A stretch of 64,000 nt of DNA from the NCBI GenBank assembly GCA_020744225.1, contig JAGMWG010000001.1:1116001-1180000 (forward strand), in the 5' to 3' direction. The stretch comes from Paraphoma chrysanthemicola. Lineage: Eukaryota > Ascomycota > Dothideomycetes > Pleosporales > Phaeosphaeriaceae. Both the position numbers and the translations under genes were made by a program. Every line of letters begins with the position of its first letter. Positions within the stretch are counted from its first letter, which is position 1. A model generated the notes under the pieces. The model did not search any database, was not told the DNA's origin, and saw only the letters and a list, made by a program, of their open reading frames with translations. This document shows positions 32,476-44,786 of this stretch, one piece after another.

Positions 32476-34502
32476 ATGATTCAGCCTGGTTTGGAGCGGA
32501 TAGGGCAGTTGCTGAAAAATGTTCAGTTTCCCTGGAAGGCCATCCACGTTGCAGGCACCAACGGCAAAGGTTCCATCTGCCAACATGCCGCCGGCTTGCT
32601 CACGCGAAGGAGCATCAAAGTGGGCAAATTCACGTCGCCACATCTGATTGATAGGTAGAATCTCTCAGTCACAGGGATGGGCTTGGGTTTGCTGACGATC
32701 TCAGATGGGACTGCATCTTGATCAATAACAAGGTAGTCAGCCAGCATCAATTTAGGAAAGTAGAGGAGCGCTTTCTACAGGCCAGTAAGGAAGAAAATAT
32801 CAATGCTTCTCCCTTCGAAATCCTGACGGCGACTGCCTTCACACTCTTCAACGAGGCCGGAGTCGAGGTCGGAGTGATCGAAGTGGGAATGGGTGGGAAG
32901 CTCGATGCCACCAATATACTCAACAACCAAGCCGTTTCCGTCATTTCTAAAATTGCACGCGACCACGAAGGCTTCCTGGGAAACACGCTCGAGGAGATAG
33001 CCAAGCACAAGGCAGGCATATTGCGGCCGAATGTGCCATATATTGTAAATCCCATGAACGAATATTATGTCCACGATGTCATTGACACATACGCCAAAGA
33101 GATTGGGGCTGGGCCGCGTCTACATGGCGACACGATTGAGCTAAGGCGAAGCATCTATTCCAGCAATGACTGGCGCAAGTTTGCTGAGCCAGCGCGACCG
33201 TTCCAGCGAGACAATGCTGTTCTTGCCATTGTGGCTGTTCAAGAAACACTGAAGTCCATGAATCTGACAATGAAACCAGACGCGATTGCGAGCGAGGTCG
33301 CCACAAAAAGGAACAGCTTGAATCTCGGACGAATTCATCAAATAAACGTGGAGCCTGTATTTGGCAACGAGCGAGGTCGTGGCCATAAAATACTCGTGGA
33401 CGGAGCGCACAACCCAGACGCTGCACTTGCCCTAGCTGAGTACGTCAAGAGCAGCCAGATGAAGACACTGCGGACTCTAGCATCACGGCCAAGGAGCGGC
33501 AAGTCCATTACATGGGTGCTCGCCATGACCGAGGGCAAAGACGCAGAGAAGTATCTTTCGACGTTGTTGAGCCCAGGGGATAATGTCATTACTACATCAT
33601 TCGGTCCTGTGGATGGCATGCCTTGGGTCAAGCCCATGGAGCCAGAAAATTTGGCGAAACAAGCACGGCGTGCAGTGCCAGGCATCACTGCGCTAGCCAT
33701 GCCAGTACGTGGAGCCATCCGAGCACTGTGCGCAGCAAAATACCTTGGGGGAGGAGACCAGCCCGTTGTATTGACAGGCAGTTTGTATCTTGCAGGCGAT
33801 TTCTACCGCGAGTTGCGCGCAGTAGGAGGTCTAAAAACCATTTACATGGGCCGGCAAGGCAAGTCGCCGGCAAATCTGCCGCTCTTCTGGACGAATGATG
33901 AATTTGAAGCCGATCGGACGGTCTTCAAGAAGATGCATAAGCAAGAACAGGAGCGTGTCAATCGTTTTCTAAGCGGGCAAGCTATGGACACGATTGGCGT
34001 CGACGACGACGCAGAGACCCCTTCGCAAAGAAAGAGGAGGATACAGGACGAGGTCGCAGAGCTAGAGAGGCAGATTAAAGACTTGGAAGTTGAAGAGTTC
34101 AAATTGACCCAACCGCTACGAGATGAGCAGAACGGCGACGAGAATGCACAGCAAACGACGCCAACGCTGTCTACATTGTCCGAGAACAATTTCTATAGGG
34201 ATTACGACAATATCCGCAAAGAGCTGGAAAATGGGCCAAACTCCAAAACCTTCAAGTACCTACGCTTGCGGAAGCAGAGGCTGACTTTGGAGCTGGAGGG
34301 CAAAAACAAACTAGAAGCTGAAGCCGAAGCCGAGGCCGCGTCAGTACAAGATTACAAGGACACCATTTCGGACCATGAGAAAACAGGTCAGGCTAAGACG
34401 AGTCCCAAGATCCGCATGCACTTTGCGCATGCGAAGGGTGGCAACGATCGTCGATCCATTTTTCGGCCGGGACTCGTACAGGAGAGGAGAGGGCAGGCGT
34501 AG
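32476..34502 (+). CDS. dihydrofolate / folylpolyglutamate synthase with C-terminal extension
   Basis: Model join(32476..32654,32705..34502), 658 residues, one 50-base intron. Mur-ligase-like FolC domain in the first ~440 residues: P-loop HVAGTNGKGS at residues 24-33, TSPHLIDRWDC, EVGMGGKLDATN (Mg-binding Glu), ISKIARDHEGFLGNTLEEIA, and ILVDGAHNPDAALALAEYV. The enzyme adds glutamate to dihydropteroate (Fol3) or to folates (Met7); the two activities are hard to separate by eye. Fol3-type is favoured by length and the lack of a long N-terminus. After about residue 450 comes a 200-residue tail with a strong coiled coil (KRRIQDEVAELERQIKDLEV) and a charged C-terminus, absent from yeast Fol3 and Met7. 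Confidence 0.88.
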
Positions 34503-35136
34503 ATGTCTTGAAACCGCAGTCTGGAAGCTGTCGTCGCCACAAGGATATGCACATACCTAGAGCAAGCACGAAACGTCGTACTCGATCCCAATCTAGATTC
34601 ACCACTCATCATGGCTCAGGATTAACTTACGCCGCACTTACATGCCCCGATTCCTCGCTCATCCAGGTCTTCGGTGCTGCAATAGACACTTTTCTCTGGA
34701 CTTTCCGCTTGGAGCAGGTTGGAGACTATCCGAGAGTCTTTCCTCTGGGACTGTGGCTGACCTAGTCGACGTAGCTTATGAATGGGTCGAAATGACAACC
34801 ATGGTTGATTGTGTTTCAAGATGATCGGTACGTAGGTCCGGAAGAGTGGAAAGGATGGCATCAAAGATCCAGTTGTGTCTACTTTTGCACCGCTTTATGC
34901 ACATATGTACAGATTTGAAGCCTGTATCAATTACCATGTATAACTTTCACTGGGAACACTAGTCACACAAATAGGGCTTTAGGTCAATGAGGATGGCGGG
35001 CATGAAGTGTCATTCAGGTATCATTTCACAAGCCTTTCGCTCTAGAAGAAAAGTCGTAGCTACTCAGCAACCCGCCGGAACGCCATGCTTTTGATATGCA
35101 TCCCAAGCCTCTCTCAACTCATCTCGAGCCCATCCT
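34503..35136. other. convergent 3' intergenic region
   Basis: 634 bases between folate synthase and eL31 stops. Nothing beyond 3' UTR-like sequence. Confidence 0.4.
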
Positions 35137-35814
35137 CTACGCGTCCTCGACGACCTGGGTGTGCAGACCCTTGGGATCCTTGACGTTGACGGCCTGAACG
35201 TACGAGTAGAGCTTCTCCTTGGCACCCTCCTCGTCGTTACGCTTACGGCTGATGCGGACACGGAGGCGGAAAGGAACGCCCTTGATTCCGGCTTCCCAGA
35301 CCTTCTTGTTGAGCTGGGGGTCTAGGCGGACATCCTTGGTGCCCTGAATATTGTTAGCATGCCCTCAAAGACAAGTGACAGCATTTGGCGACAACACATA
35401 TTGTGCATGCATGCCAGTAGCCACAGGTATGTCCACGTACCATAGCCTTCTCAGCGAAGCCGCGGATCTCCTTGATCGCCCTGGGAGCCCTCTTCTTGAA
35501 GCTGACACCGTGGACCTGTACCCCAATGTATTAGCCTTATGTTCTTCTTCAGTCTTCCGCCCGATACCCGCAGGGAGTAGGAGACAAGGGACACTCGAGC
35601 CTGCAGAGAACAATCCGCAGGGCATTGCTGCCAGCGTGATCGATCTGCTCGAGTGCCTCCGTCCCCAGCTGTGCGGGCCATCATTGGACTTCACCAAACT
35701 GAATCAACATACTCGCTTGTGTAGGTGGATTGTGTATTCGCGAGCGACGACATCGGCGATGGCGCTGCGCTGGGTCTTGCCGGCAGGCTTCTTAGTCTTT
35801 GCGGAGGGGGCCAT
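35137..35814 (-). CDS. rpl31: 60S ribosomal protein eL31
   Basis: Model complement(join(35137..35343,35441..35515,35713..35814)), 127 residues, phase-0 introns of 97 and 197 bases. The N-terminal extension is followed by ADVVAREYTIHLHKRVHGVS, KRAPRAIKEIRGFAEKAMGT, DVRLDPQLNKKVWEAGIKGV and VRISRKRNDEEGAKEKLYSY, the complete eL31 fold, ending HTQVVEDA. It sits near the peptide exit tunnel of the large subunit. The long first intron is typical of fungal ribosomal-protein genes. I checked it for a C/D snoRNA: a partial C-like box and a CTGA exist, but about 140 bases apart and without a full consensus. Confidence 0.96.
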
Positions 35815-36434
35815 TGTCTGTGGTGCGGATGTTAGCTGGAATTCGAGATTCGCTGTGTCGCGACTAGTAGTAGAAGTACAAGGCGCACAGGACTGGAGAC
35901 AATAAAGGAAGATCGCAATTGAACGTACTGACTGGGTTCGTCGCTGTTGGTTAGTCGGCGATGAAGTTCGTGGTGCGGCTTGGAGTGTCGAAGTTCGCAC
36001 AGCAGGCGCGAAAAGCGTGTGTGGTGGTCTGTGCAGAGAACGCTAACAGCAAGCGAACCAGACACGTGACACTTTATCGACGGGTCTACCCTCCAGAACT
36101 CGTCCTGCACAGACTGAACTGCAACATTTCATTGTTGCTGATCCTCCGAGTTCTGATATCCTGTACACCGAATCATTGTCTTCAGAGAGCCCCTGCGCTT
36201 CCAAAGCGTTGTTGAAAACATGTCGAGCTTTTCAAGTTATCATCCAGGCGATGCGAGTGTAAGGATTTTGCAGCGTCGTACGAAGGCGTCCGCACAAGTC
36301 TAATAGGTAGGGTATCATTTCTTCTCTAAGAATGTTGTTGAAGTCTTCGTCATGAGTTTTGATGCAACCATCCAACGCCCGACATTTACTCCAGCCCATG
36401 CTTTTTGACCAGCACAAAACGCCTTTTGCCCACC
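35815..36434. other. intergenic between eL31 start and CHY/RING gene end
   Basis: 620 bases; contains the eL31 promoter/5' UTR. No gene seen. Confidence 0.4.
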
Positions 36435-38856
36435 TCAGCGATGCCCAGGTAAATCAAACTCCGTGCCTTTGCCATGCGCATCTCCTTCGTCGTCGTCATC
36501 CTCCTCATCCTCCCCATCGTGTTCGCTCTCGTCACTGCTACTTTCATCATCGTCGTCATCGTCATCATGCGTATCCGTTGCCCATGACTTTGCACCAAGT
36601 CCCATCCATCGCGAGCCCTCTCGCTCGTGATCCTCTGCAAGATCCAGGTCAGGTATGTCCTCCATGCCAGGATTCAGATCGTCCCTAAAGCGTGCGAGAG
36701 ACTGCGTAAAGCGCTCGACGACGTACTGCGGAAGTGACGGCTCCTTGACAGTCGTACCGTCAGTGGCTCGTCGCTCGTGGCGGTCATCGTCAGTCAAGTC
36801 AATGAAAGGGACGTCTTCGGTCCGGATGTCTCCAGTTGGATTCAAATAAGCATCCATGGACTTGCGCACTCGCTCAAGTAATTCCTGTGCAGCTTCGGGC
36901 ATCTGCGGCATCTGTGGAAACTGCGGTATTTGAGGGAATTGAGGCATTTGCGGGAACTGCGGCATGCCCCGAAATTGTGGTAATGAGGGGAATTGGGGCA
37001 TTTGGGGCATCTGAGGCATTCGTGGTCTGCCAGGAAACTGTGGCATCTGGAACGGGAATGCAGGAAGCTGAGCTGGTAGCCATGTCTGTTCTGGCTCGTC
37101 CGGTTGGAAATAGTACCTCGGAGATCGGAGTGGAATCGAAGTCGGAGAACTCACACTGATGGGTGACCTCGAGCCCTCAATCTCGTCAGCGTCCAGGATG
37201 GCATTCGCAGTTTCCTCGCTTTCGGGTCCGTTCAGAATGCGCAGTTCGTTGGTATTGTAAGATTCGCACGTGCCGCATTGGTTGCCCAACCAGTGGTACT
37301 TAACGGCAGACTTGGCTGAGCAGTCGTTGCACTGTATGATTGCGCGCGTATTTGAGAACTGCTCCGGCATCGGCTGGCTCTCGATCGCGTGTGTAAGCTT
37401 GCGCCATTGTAATTCCATGCTGACCGCGCTCTTTTTGCAAATCGGACATTTGTACGCAGTCTCCATGTACAGATTATAGCAGTCTTTGTGCAAGTAGTGT
37501 CCACATGGCATGGAGACAACAGCGGTCGACGATGTGAAGAGGTAGTCACTGCAGATTGGGCAGTCATTCTCCATGGCGCCAGGATGACATTTGTGCGTGG
37601 TGGCCACTGAAATAGCGACACAAACATTACATTTCTAGACATAGTTAGTGCAGCACCATTGAGCATCACGGTGATCTTACCTTGCAGTGCGAGAAGTCTT
37701 TGCCCAGACCTTCACCTCGTCGGCAGATGCCACAGTCTGGGCAGTGATAGATCTTCTTTTTGCTGTTGTTGTCCCACAGCTTGCAGACGTCGCAGTAGTA
37801 ACAGGCAGACTCCAATTGACAGTTTTCGCATTGATCAGCCGCCTTTTGAGGAGTGCCGCATGCCATGCAAAGCATGTTTTGTGTACGTCTCCGATCGAGA
37901 TTGTGGCCCTCGACCGCATCGTGGCAGTGACGACAGGTGTACCAATGCTGGCATTGGAAGCATTGAACCTTCACATTACGCTTGTAGTGCACGCAGCCAA
38001 GGGCAAGCTCCTCTTCGTTGAAGTCTTCTTCCTCCTCCTCGCCATGGTCTGCGCTGTTGTGGTGGACATGCGGTCGGTAGGTTGGGTCGGCATCACCGGG
38101 TCGAAGCTTGTATGGATTCTCAGGGTCAAAGTCGGACGCAGCCGACAAAGGAGACGAGGGCTGAGCCTCGGAGAAGACCGAGTGACTGGAATTGGGGGTG
38201 AAGGGGCGGTCTTGCGAGACAAAGCTGCTCGGTGACGTCGGCCTCATGTAGTTGTAGCGCTCCGTCATGAGACTGTGGACCATTCGCGCCCGCTCCTGCT
38301 CTGTGACATCAAGGTCCCTGATGTCGTGTATGCGAGTGCGCAGATGCGCCATGCCATCGTCGGCCGGCAGCGATTCGGACTGGGTGGTGCCATTGCGCGT
38401 GATGGTGGCTGGTCTGCTGCCAGGTACTGTGGTTGCGGCGGGAGCGCTTGCAAGCGAAGGTTCGAGGTTGAGCTGACGGAGTTCGTCGTCGAGAATGCGG
38501 GCTTGATTGTGGGGCATGCTCTCGATTGGGATGGCTATTGGCACTGCGATGCTTGACGGACCACTGCACTCTTCCTCCACCACAGCATTTTGCGTCGAGC
38601 GAGCAAAAGACGAATACCGCTGCAGTCGAGAGGGCGGAGCGGACTGCCTATCCTCGGAAATTGGGATCGCAGCCGTGTCGCGTGTGGTGGAGACACTCGC
38701 TTTCGTTTCGAGTGAGGTCGTCAGACTGTCACATGCTTGCACGCTCTCCGCTGGCGGGGCGGCGTCATTGGCCGCTTCAGCAGGCCGAGACACTCCAGAG
38801 AATCTGCGAGCGTGCCTGACGACAGGGTCAATAATGAATGAAGACAACAAACTCAT
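36435..38856 (-). CDS. CHY-zinc-finger/RING E3 ubiquitin ligase (Pirh2-like)
   Basis: Model complement(join(36435..37634,37681..38856)), 791 residues, one 46-base intron. The N-terminal ~280 residues are Ser/Pro-rich and disordered. CHY and CTCHY zinc modules cover about 285-395 (LGCVHYKRNVKVQCFQCQHW, CRHCHDAVEGH, then CYYCDVCKLWDNNSKKKIYH), the RING-H2 finger about 417-460 (CPICSDYLF to MPCGHYLHKDC to CPICKKS), and a zinc ribbon about 490-520 (CNDCSAKSAVKYHWLGNQC). This CHY, CTCHY, RING, ribbon order is that of RCHY1/Pirh2, an E3 ligase. Beyond it are repeated MPQFP units near 590-630 and an extreme acidic tail of Asp/Glu runs. The target in fungi is unknown. Confidence 0.9.
36899..37058 (-). 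repeat. coding repeat of MPQFPQ-type hexapeptides
   Basis: Roughly eight imperfect 9-18 base units giving MPQFPQMPQFPQIPQF-like peptide within the CHY/RING protein. Confidence 0.8.
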
Positions 38857-40127
38857 TGCGCCATGCTGTGTCCGAGGAATCCGGAAGGTGAGTGAGGAAC
38901 GAGGGTTTCAGAGGTTCGCCAGAGAGTCCTAACGACCTGTAGGCTGTTGCTGGTACCCTAACGTGTGGCGATGCAGCCAGGTGACAACTCCTAGCCACAG
39001 CTAAGAGGTCCGAGGTCTCGCCACTGAAGCCTGGACAAAGTGATGTTCGCAGACATTGTCGTACCCGGCCCGGATACGCTCCGGCGTGATAAGTGTTGCA
39101 GTGTGTTGCGCGTCGGCCGTTCCCGCAAGCATTTCCGCATGCGTAACCCCACAACAACGGTTCCCTCAATCCCGTCCTGCGCGATTTTCGAACAATTTAT
39201 CGCTGTAAGCGTGATACTCACTCTGGCTGCTGTTGTATCGCGCGTTCGACTGCCATGCGGGACTCAGGGATAGCGGCAAGAAAAGGTGCGGGTTGCGATG
39301 CTGGTGAACCAAGGATAGCAGAACTGTTCTCCAGTCTGCCATTGCGAGCCATTTGTGCGCCGTAGCAGTACTAAACTCACCGAAAGGTCTTGAGCTTTTC
39401 AAGTATCGATCACAGCTGATAATCAATGTTGGTGACAACAGGGCCTAATTTCCACGAACCGTGGTTGGCGTAGCACGGATGGTGGCGAGTAAGTTTGGAC
39501 CCCGTCGCTCTCATCTCCCCGGCTGTACCAAGTTCGCGATATTGCCTGTCCAGGAAGATTCGAGATTTGCCATTGAAAACAGCAAATATTTCATGGTAAA
39601 TGAGACTTCGCTTCCGCGACGGTACCGCAGCTTGAGACCAGATATTTCCCAGAGAGGCAGTTTCTCAGCATTACTATTGATTGTGGTCGCAATTCTCTGG
39701 GTGTGAAGGGCGATGAGCAGCATCTAGTTGGCATATCAAGAAGAGAAGGCTTTAAGAGTATGTTTTTTCGTGTCATGATTTTATGGTTGCGACGGAGGTG
39801 AGCGGCATCTCATGCATACTTAAACAGGGAACCCTCTTAATGTCCGTCGATTGGAGCTTCGTTTCCATGGTTGAAGACTAAAGATAAACTCTCTTACTAA
39901 ATTCAGCCCACGAGCAAGCACTCAGGCTAGATATCGACCCATGGACGTATAGATGAGCGAGGTGCATGACGTGCGGACCCAGAATTGGTGGTGGCCATGC
40001 ACTTATAAAACCCGGTGCCCGCCCACTTGACCTGCTTCATGAAGCCTCACTTGCTTTGACCACCACGGGACAGTATCGAAGCATAGGCTTCTTTAAGAGA
40101 CGCTAGCCAACTTACACGAATCTACAC
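38857..40127. other. intergenic, 1.27 kb
   Basis: Upstream of the CHY/RING gene and downstream of afg1. Short open frames only, none with domain-like composition or plausible exons. Nothing else identified. Confidence 0.4.
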
Positions 40128-42403
40128 TTACTTCTTCCCATCCTTTTCTATACCCTCTACCGCGTCGTCTCTGTCGTCACTCTTCCGCTCTGACAATCCT
40201 TCAGGACCCTTACCCCATGCCCCGGCCTTCTTTCCCCATTTCACTGTGCCCCAAACATGCGTCCAGTCAATCTTCGGCGGCGCATCTGGATGTGTCCTAA
40301 ATGGGCTTGCCCCATGTGGAAACAATTGACCTTGTTGCTCATCCTGTGATAGGACCTTCACATTAGGAGGCAAGGTAGTATCAGAGGTAGCTTTGCTCGA
40401 AGTCGGCTCGGCTGAGGTTGTGGACGAACGCTCCCAGTGTCGAGATGTTATGGGCAAAGGGCGCCACCAGGACAAGATGTCTTGTTCAGGAAACATGTCT
40501 TCAGCTCCCAAGGAGTCAGCGCTTGAGCGATTCCACCATTTTCCCGAGCACATTTCCCAGATACGGCTTTCAGCTCTCTTCACTGCAAAGCGCTCATCCT
40601 CTCCTGTCAAGCCGCCAATGTTTGCAAAGTCAGGGGCTTTGCTTCCATCACTGAGTCTCCGCTCATCTGTGAATGACGAGCCAGGTTGTCGAGCACGATT
40701 GGGCGGATCGTCTTCGAGCGCATCCTCAGCAAGCGAACCGCTGTTGTAGGATGAGATGTTTGGCCTGAAAGGCGAGGTAGCATCTTGGTAGATCTCGGAG
40801 TAGGTTTCAGGGTAAACAGCATCATTCGTAAGGGAGTCTTCGGATCCGGTGGTCACACTGCCTTCGGGAGGTTCTGGGAAGAAGATATTGTCTGGTCCAG
40901 CCACCGCAACTATCAAAAGGCGGCAGCGTGCCTCGTACAGAGCATCTAATAAGGTGATGAGTCTTCTCGCTTCATTCTTCTGGAGAAACTGCATGACAGG
41001 CACGTCGGTGAGGATGAATGTGTGGAACGTAGAAGCGAGCGAAACATAGTCTGCAGGGCCAAGGGCAGCACCGCAGAGCTCCTCAAAAGTGAAGAATGCT
41101 ACACCATTGTGATGCGCAGGTATGGCAATGGGTCGTCCGTATACAGTCAGGGTGGTGGATTCCCACAGGATCGGGTATTTGGCTGACGTAGCTCGCTCAA
41201 CGAATGAATTGAATTGCTCGGCGAAGTTGGTAAGTTCCTCAGCTGTAGAAGGTTGGATGAGGTAGTGCTTTGGCAGGTCTGATGCGGGGGCCGAATCTTC
41301 AGCTGCAACCTCTGGTTGAGTACTGGGCAGTTCGGTGACATTGCCTAGTCCAGTAGCTCCGTCGGCCAGCCTAGGCGATGCCACCTGAACACTCGCTGCT
41401 CTTGATCCCGTTTCCTCGCGTTCCAATTTTCGATAGTCCTTCTTCCCTTCCATCTCCCAGACTTCACAACGAGCTTTCAACACATCCAGGAACGCGGCGA
41501 ATTCGCCTTTCTGACCAGGACCTTCATCTCGTCTAGGCTGCCCACTTCGCCTGCCAAGCGACCAGCCCAATTTGGTCCTACTTGCAGGTGCTTCAAACTC
41601 CATGCCCGCCGCCTTAGCAAGATCGTCAGGCATACGGTTGGACGTCGCAATGAGAACGCCCCCAAGCTGGAAGAAGGATGTCATAAGATTTGACAGAATT
41701 TTCGAAGCAGCGCGATCAGGTAGCTGAAACTCATCCAGAAAAAGGACAGGAGATGTTTCGATGAGGTCGCGTGCTACTATGAGCAGGGAGTTTTCATCAT
41801 GTGCTGCTACAGGGCCGGCCACCATGGCACGGTTTCGTCTTATTTGCTCCAATCGAGAGATTGTGTCGAGCATAAACGTGTTAAAGTGCCATCGGCGCTT
41901 CTTGCGATTCGGAAGACAGTCTTGAAACAGGTCAATCAGCATCGACTTTCCTGTGCCGACTTCACCATGCAACATGAGCCCTTTCGGACTCTGGAGTTGC
42001 ATTGCCTCTTCGTGGTCAGTCAATACACGCGTCAACTCCAGTGAATCTCTTGATTTCTTCTGAGCGAGCAAGGAGTCCCATAAAGCCCTCGTTCGGATAC
42101 TCCGCGTCTGCAGATTTGCTGGCACTGGAGGTGCGGCATTCTGAGGTGTGTCGACAGCTCGAGAAAGTTGTTGGATTCGTTTAGAGTACTCTACTGAAGG
42201 CTCGTAGTCGATGAGTCTATCATAAAGTTTCTGCAAGTGTAATGCTGGATATTGTGATCAGTCAATGCATGTTGATTAGCGCGGATGCAAGACGTCATGT
42301 TACCGAGGCGATGCTGTGCAGGATCAGGCCGTATCTTCTGCGTTGCTATGAGACTTCGATAGAGCACCAACGGGTTGGTGATTGTGACTCCCGTTCCAGC
42401 CAT
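40128..42403 (-). CDS. afg1: Afg1/LACE1-family mitochondrial AAA-like ATPase
   Basis: Model complement(join(40128..42244,42304..42403)), 738 residues, one 59-base intron. N-terminus GVTITNPLVLYRSLIATQKI and HLQKLYDRLIDYEPSVEY. Walker A is GLMLHGEVGTGKSMLIDLF near residue 125, followed by RRWHFNTFMLDTISRLEQIR, Walker B PVLFLDEFQLPD, sensor GGVLIATSNRMPDDL, and the late block CGAALGPADYVSLASTFHTF. Yeast Afg1 aids turnover of mitochondrially encoded cytochrome oxidase subunits. Compared with yeast (about 500 residues) there is an Ala/Pro/Ser-rich insert around 270-340 and an extra C-terminal part ending WGTVKWGKKAGAWGKGPEGL. No strong presequence is obvious. Confidence 0.92.
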
Positions 42404-42820
42404 TTGAAAGACATGGAAATGGAGGGATGAGTCTGGGAGCTGGAAGGTGGGTTCTGAATGGCCGAGGTGCTGAAATGCAGAATCGGCTAATCCGATTGCA
42501 GCGTTAGCGCGTAGCTTGTCAAGATCGGAGGGTCCACAGAACAGCCATGCGATGTCTCTTCAGCATTGCAATGGGAACAGAACATCAAAAAGTGGCTCTC
42601 TGAACTTCGTGGAGATTGGCGTTTGTTTGAAAGATGTTGGGTATAGGCAGTGAATGATGTGGGCAACAGATCCGGGAAGAACCACTCCAGGGCTGGCACT
42701 GATGCGATCAAGAAGGAATCGGAGTTGGAGGAGAGAAGAGAGAAATTCTTTAGTTGACTGGTGAGGAAAATGCTGGGGCCGTGCATTGTGGTATCGCTGA
42801 TGAGGCAGGATGACAAACGT
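42404..42820. other. intergenic between afg1 start and TRAPPC2L stop
   Basis: 417 bases; a 109-codon open frame here overlaps the end of the TRAPPC2L gene in another frame and has no domain. Promoter/3' UTR only. Confidence 0.4.
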
Positions 42821-43449
42821 TCAGATATTGGTGACGCCGGGAGACCATGCTTCAGCTATCCTCTTGACTTCCTGGACGAATTTGCGACTTGTGATTTGCG
42901 TGGAGCCGATCCTCTGCTCAGCATTCGCCGTGACTGGTGAGTGTTCGTCTGGATTGTAGAAAGGATTTCTCAGCAGCATGATATATGCTGTCTGTAGCGC
43001 ACGAAATGCCTGTATATCGTCAGGGTTGGTTCCAGCAGATGAAAAATGTACCCACCGGCTTCAAATCTGCATCTCGCAGCCCAACAGCGGTCGCAGCTTT
43101 GCTATCGAGTGCTGTGGCTGGCCTTCCCTCCATGTCCACAACAAAGACAAACTTGACTCCGGTATTGGTTAGCCAGCCATACATAGCCAGCTTCTCGTCG
43201 ACAGCTTGAAGGAGGCCGAAATCCTGATCTGCTGTCTTGTGTGGTAGGCGAGCTTCAAAGATGTCAAGGCATGAGGAAAGAAGAAACTGAAACTCTAATG
43301 GCGCCCGCTCTTCTGCGGGAAACAGCGAAATGTGGAGCGGGTTATTCTAGCGTGATGGTAAGCTTCAATACTGTGATATAGAGACTTGCTTAGCTCACGT
43401 GCTTGCCAATCACGCCTATGCAGGCAATTGAGGGAACTCGCCCAGTCAT
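42821..43449 (-). CDS. TRAPP subunit 2-like (sedlin family)
   Basis: Model complement(join(42821..43009,43056..43346,43399..43449)), 176 residues, two phase-0 introns (46 and 52 bases). Starts MTGRVPSIACIGVIGKHNNP, then PLHISLFP, LEFQFLLSSCLDIFEARLPH, DFGLLQAVDEKLAMYGWLTN, VKFVFVVDMEG and ALQTAYIMLLRNPFYNPDEH. This is the longin-like fold of sedlin proteins. The order and the NPFY motif fit TRAPPC2L (yeast Tca17) better than Trs20. TRAPP complexes are Rab/Ypt1 exchange factors in ER-Golgi and autophagy traffic; Tca17 helps assemble TRAPPII. The short first exon (17 codons) is easy to miss in automated annotation. Divergent from the complex I subunit gene. Confidence 0.9.
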
Positions 43450-43772
43450 GGCGACGCCGTGGGGACGGACCTAGCGGACCTCAGACTGCTTTTTGGAGGC
43501 TTGTGTGAGCGACAACGGTGGCAAGAACAGCTCTAGCGTGGGGATTTGATGTCCGCGTTTGCAGCTGGAGGATGCTTGATGGTGGATCGCCAGGAGTAGG
43601 CCAAACGCTGACGGACCAATGAGGCGCATGTCGAATCGGCTAACGCGAACAACGCCAAGCCAGCCCTGCTTGCCGTCATGGACTTCGACATTCATCGCAA
43701 CCACCAACGCCACCCCGCGCCTCCACTCTCCACTCCGTCACCCGACACATTTCCTTTGTGTTTGTCACCGGA
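43450..43772. promoter_or_regulatory. divergent promoter, TRAPPC2L / complex I PSST
   Basis: 323 bases with a CCAATGA box at 43616..43622, about 155 bases before the PSST start. CCAAT boxes bind the Hap complex, which controls respiratory genes in yeasts. Otherwise no feature. Confidence 0.35.
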
Positions 43773-44594
43773 ATGCTGTCGACAACGCGGTCAGCGGCCT
43801 CAATGGCCCTGCGAGGTGCGTCGCCGCCACTGCAAGAGCTCCCTCTGTGTCGGAATTAACAATATGCACAGCCAGACCTGCAACGGCACTGATGCCATTT
43901 CGCGCTGGAAACGCAGCTTTCTTGTCCTCGAGCTCTCCCGACAAGGCCACGACGCTGAAGTCACCCGCCATCGTCCCTGGGAACCCCGGAACACCGCCAC
44001 CGATGAAAGCGGGACGACGAGAAGTGCCATTGCCGAGTCAGGAGGGAAAGAAAGGCGCCATGCAATATGCGCTGTATGTTAACCGGACAGGACTGGCAGG
44101 ATGGCCTGCATAATGTGCGATTGTGAGCTAAGTTGCCGTGCAGGACCACACTCGATCAAGTCGCAAACTGGGCGCGCCAGAGCTCCCTTTGGCCCATGAC
44201 GTTCGGTCTTGCATGCTGTGCCGTCGAAATGATGCACTTGTCAACTCCACGATACGATCAGGATCGTCTTGGTATAATCTTCCGTGCCTCGCCCCGACAG
44301 TCGGACGTCATGATTGTAGCCGGAACCCTCACAAACAAGATGGCGCCCGCGCTGCGACAGGTCTACGATCAGATGCCAGATCCCCGATGGGTCATCTCCA
44401 TGGGTAGCTGCGCAAATGGAGGAGGCTACTACCACTACAGCTACTCGGTCACAAGAGGCTGTGACAGAATTGTGCCGGTTGACATCTACGTACCCGGTTG
44501 CCCGCCAACGGCCGAGGCGCTCATGTACGGCATCTTCCAATTGCAGAAGAAGATGAGGCATACAAAGATCACACGGATGTGGTACAGAAAGTAA
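43773..44594 (+). CDS. NADH:ubiquinone oxidoreductase PSST/NDUFS7 subunit (complex I)
   Basis: Model join(43773..43815,43872..44073,44144..44594), 231 residues, introns of 56 and 70 bases. Residues 1-40 form a basic mitochondrial presequence (MLSTTRSAASMALRAARPAT). The conserved core begins QYALTTLDQVANWARQSSLW. It contains the ACCAVEMMH tandem cysteines plus GSCANGG and VPGCPPTAEAL, the four ligands of Fe-S cluster N2 that reduces ubiquinone. PSST is a peripheral-arm subunit at the quinone pocket; its presence shows the organism has proton-pumping complex I. The C-terminal KITRMWYRK is standard. A CCAAT box lies upstream. Confidence 0.95.
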
Positions 44595-44786
44595 GCGGCT
44601 TAGGTTTCGGGCGAATTTGCGTGGTGGTCATTATGCTCGCAAGCTTTTGAGGACAGTATCCTCATGTACAAATCAACTTTTCCAATGAGCACTTGCAGGT
44701 CCTGCACCGTCGGCTGCTGTTTTGATGTCTATGGCTCTCTTGATATCTATGGCTCTATGCATGCTCCGGCCCCTTTCGCAGGGTTC

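Noticed and set aside
35516..35712. C/D snoRNA in the long eL31 intron
   Set aside because: Only a partial C-like box and a CTGA about 140 bases apart; no terminal stem or guide found.
42487..42816. 109-codon minus-strand frame below TRAPPC2L
   Set aside because: No start ATG context, no domain, and it lies after the TRAPPC2L stop; likely 3' UTR and promoter.
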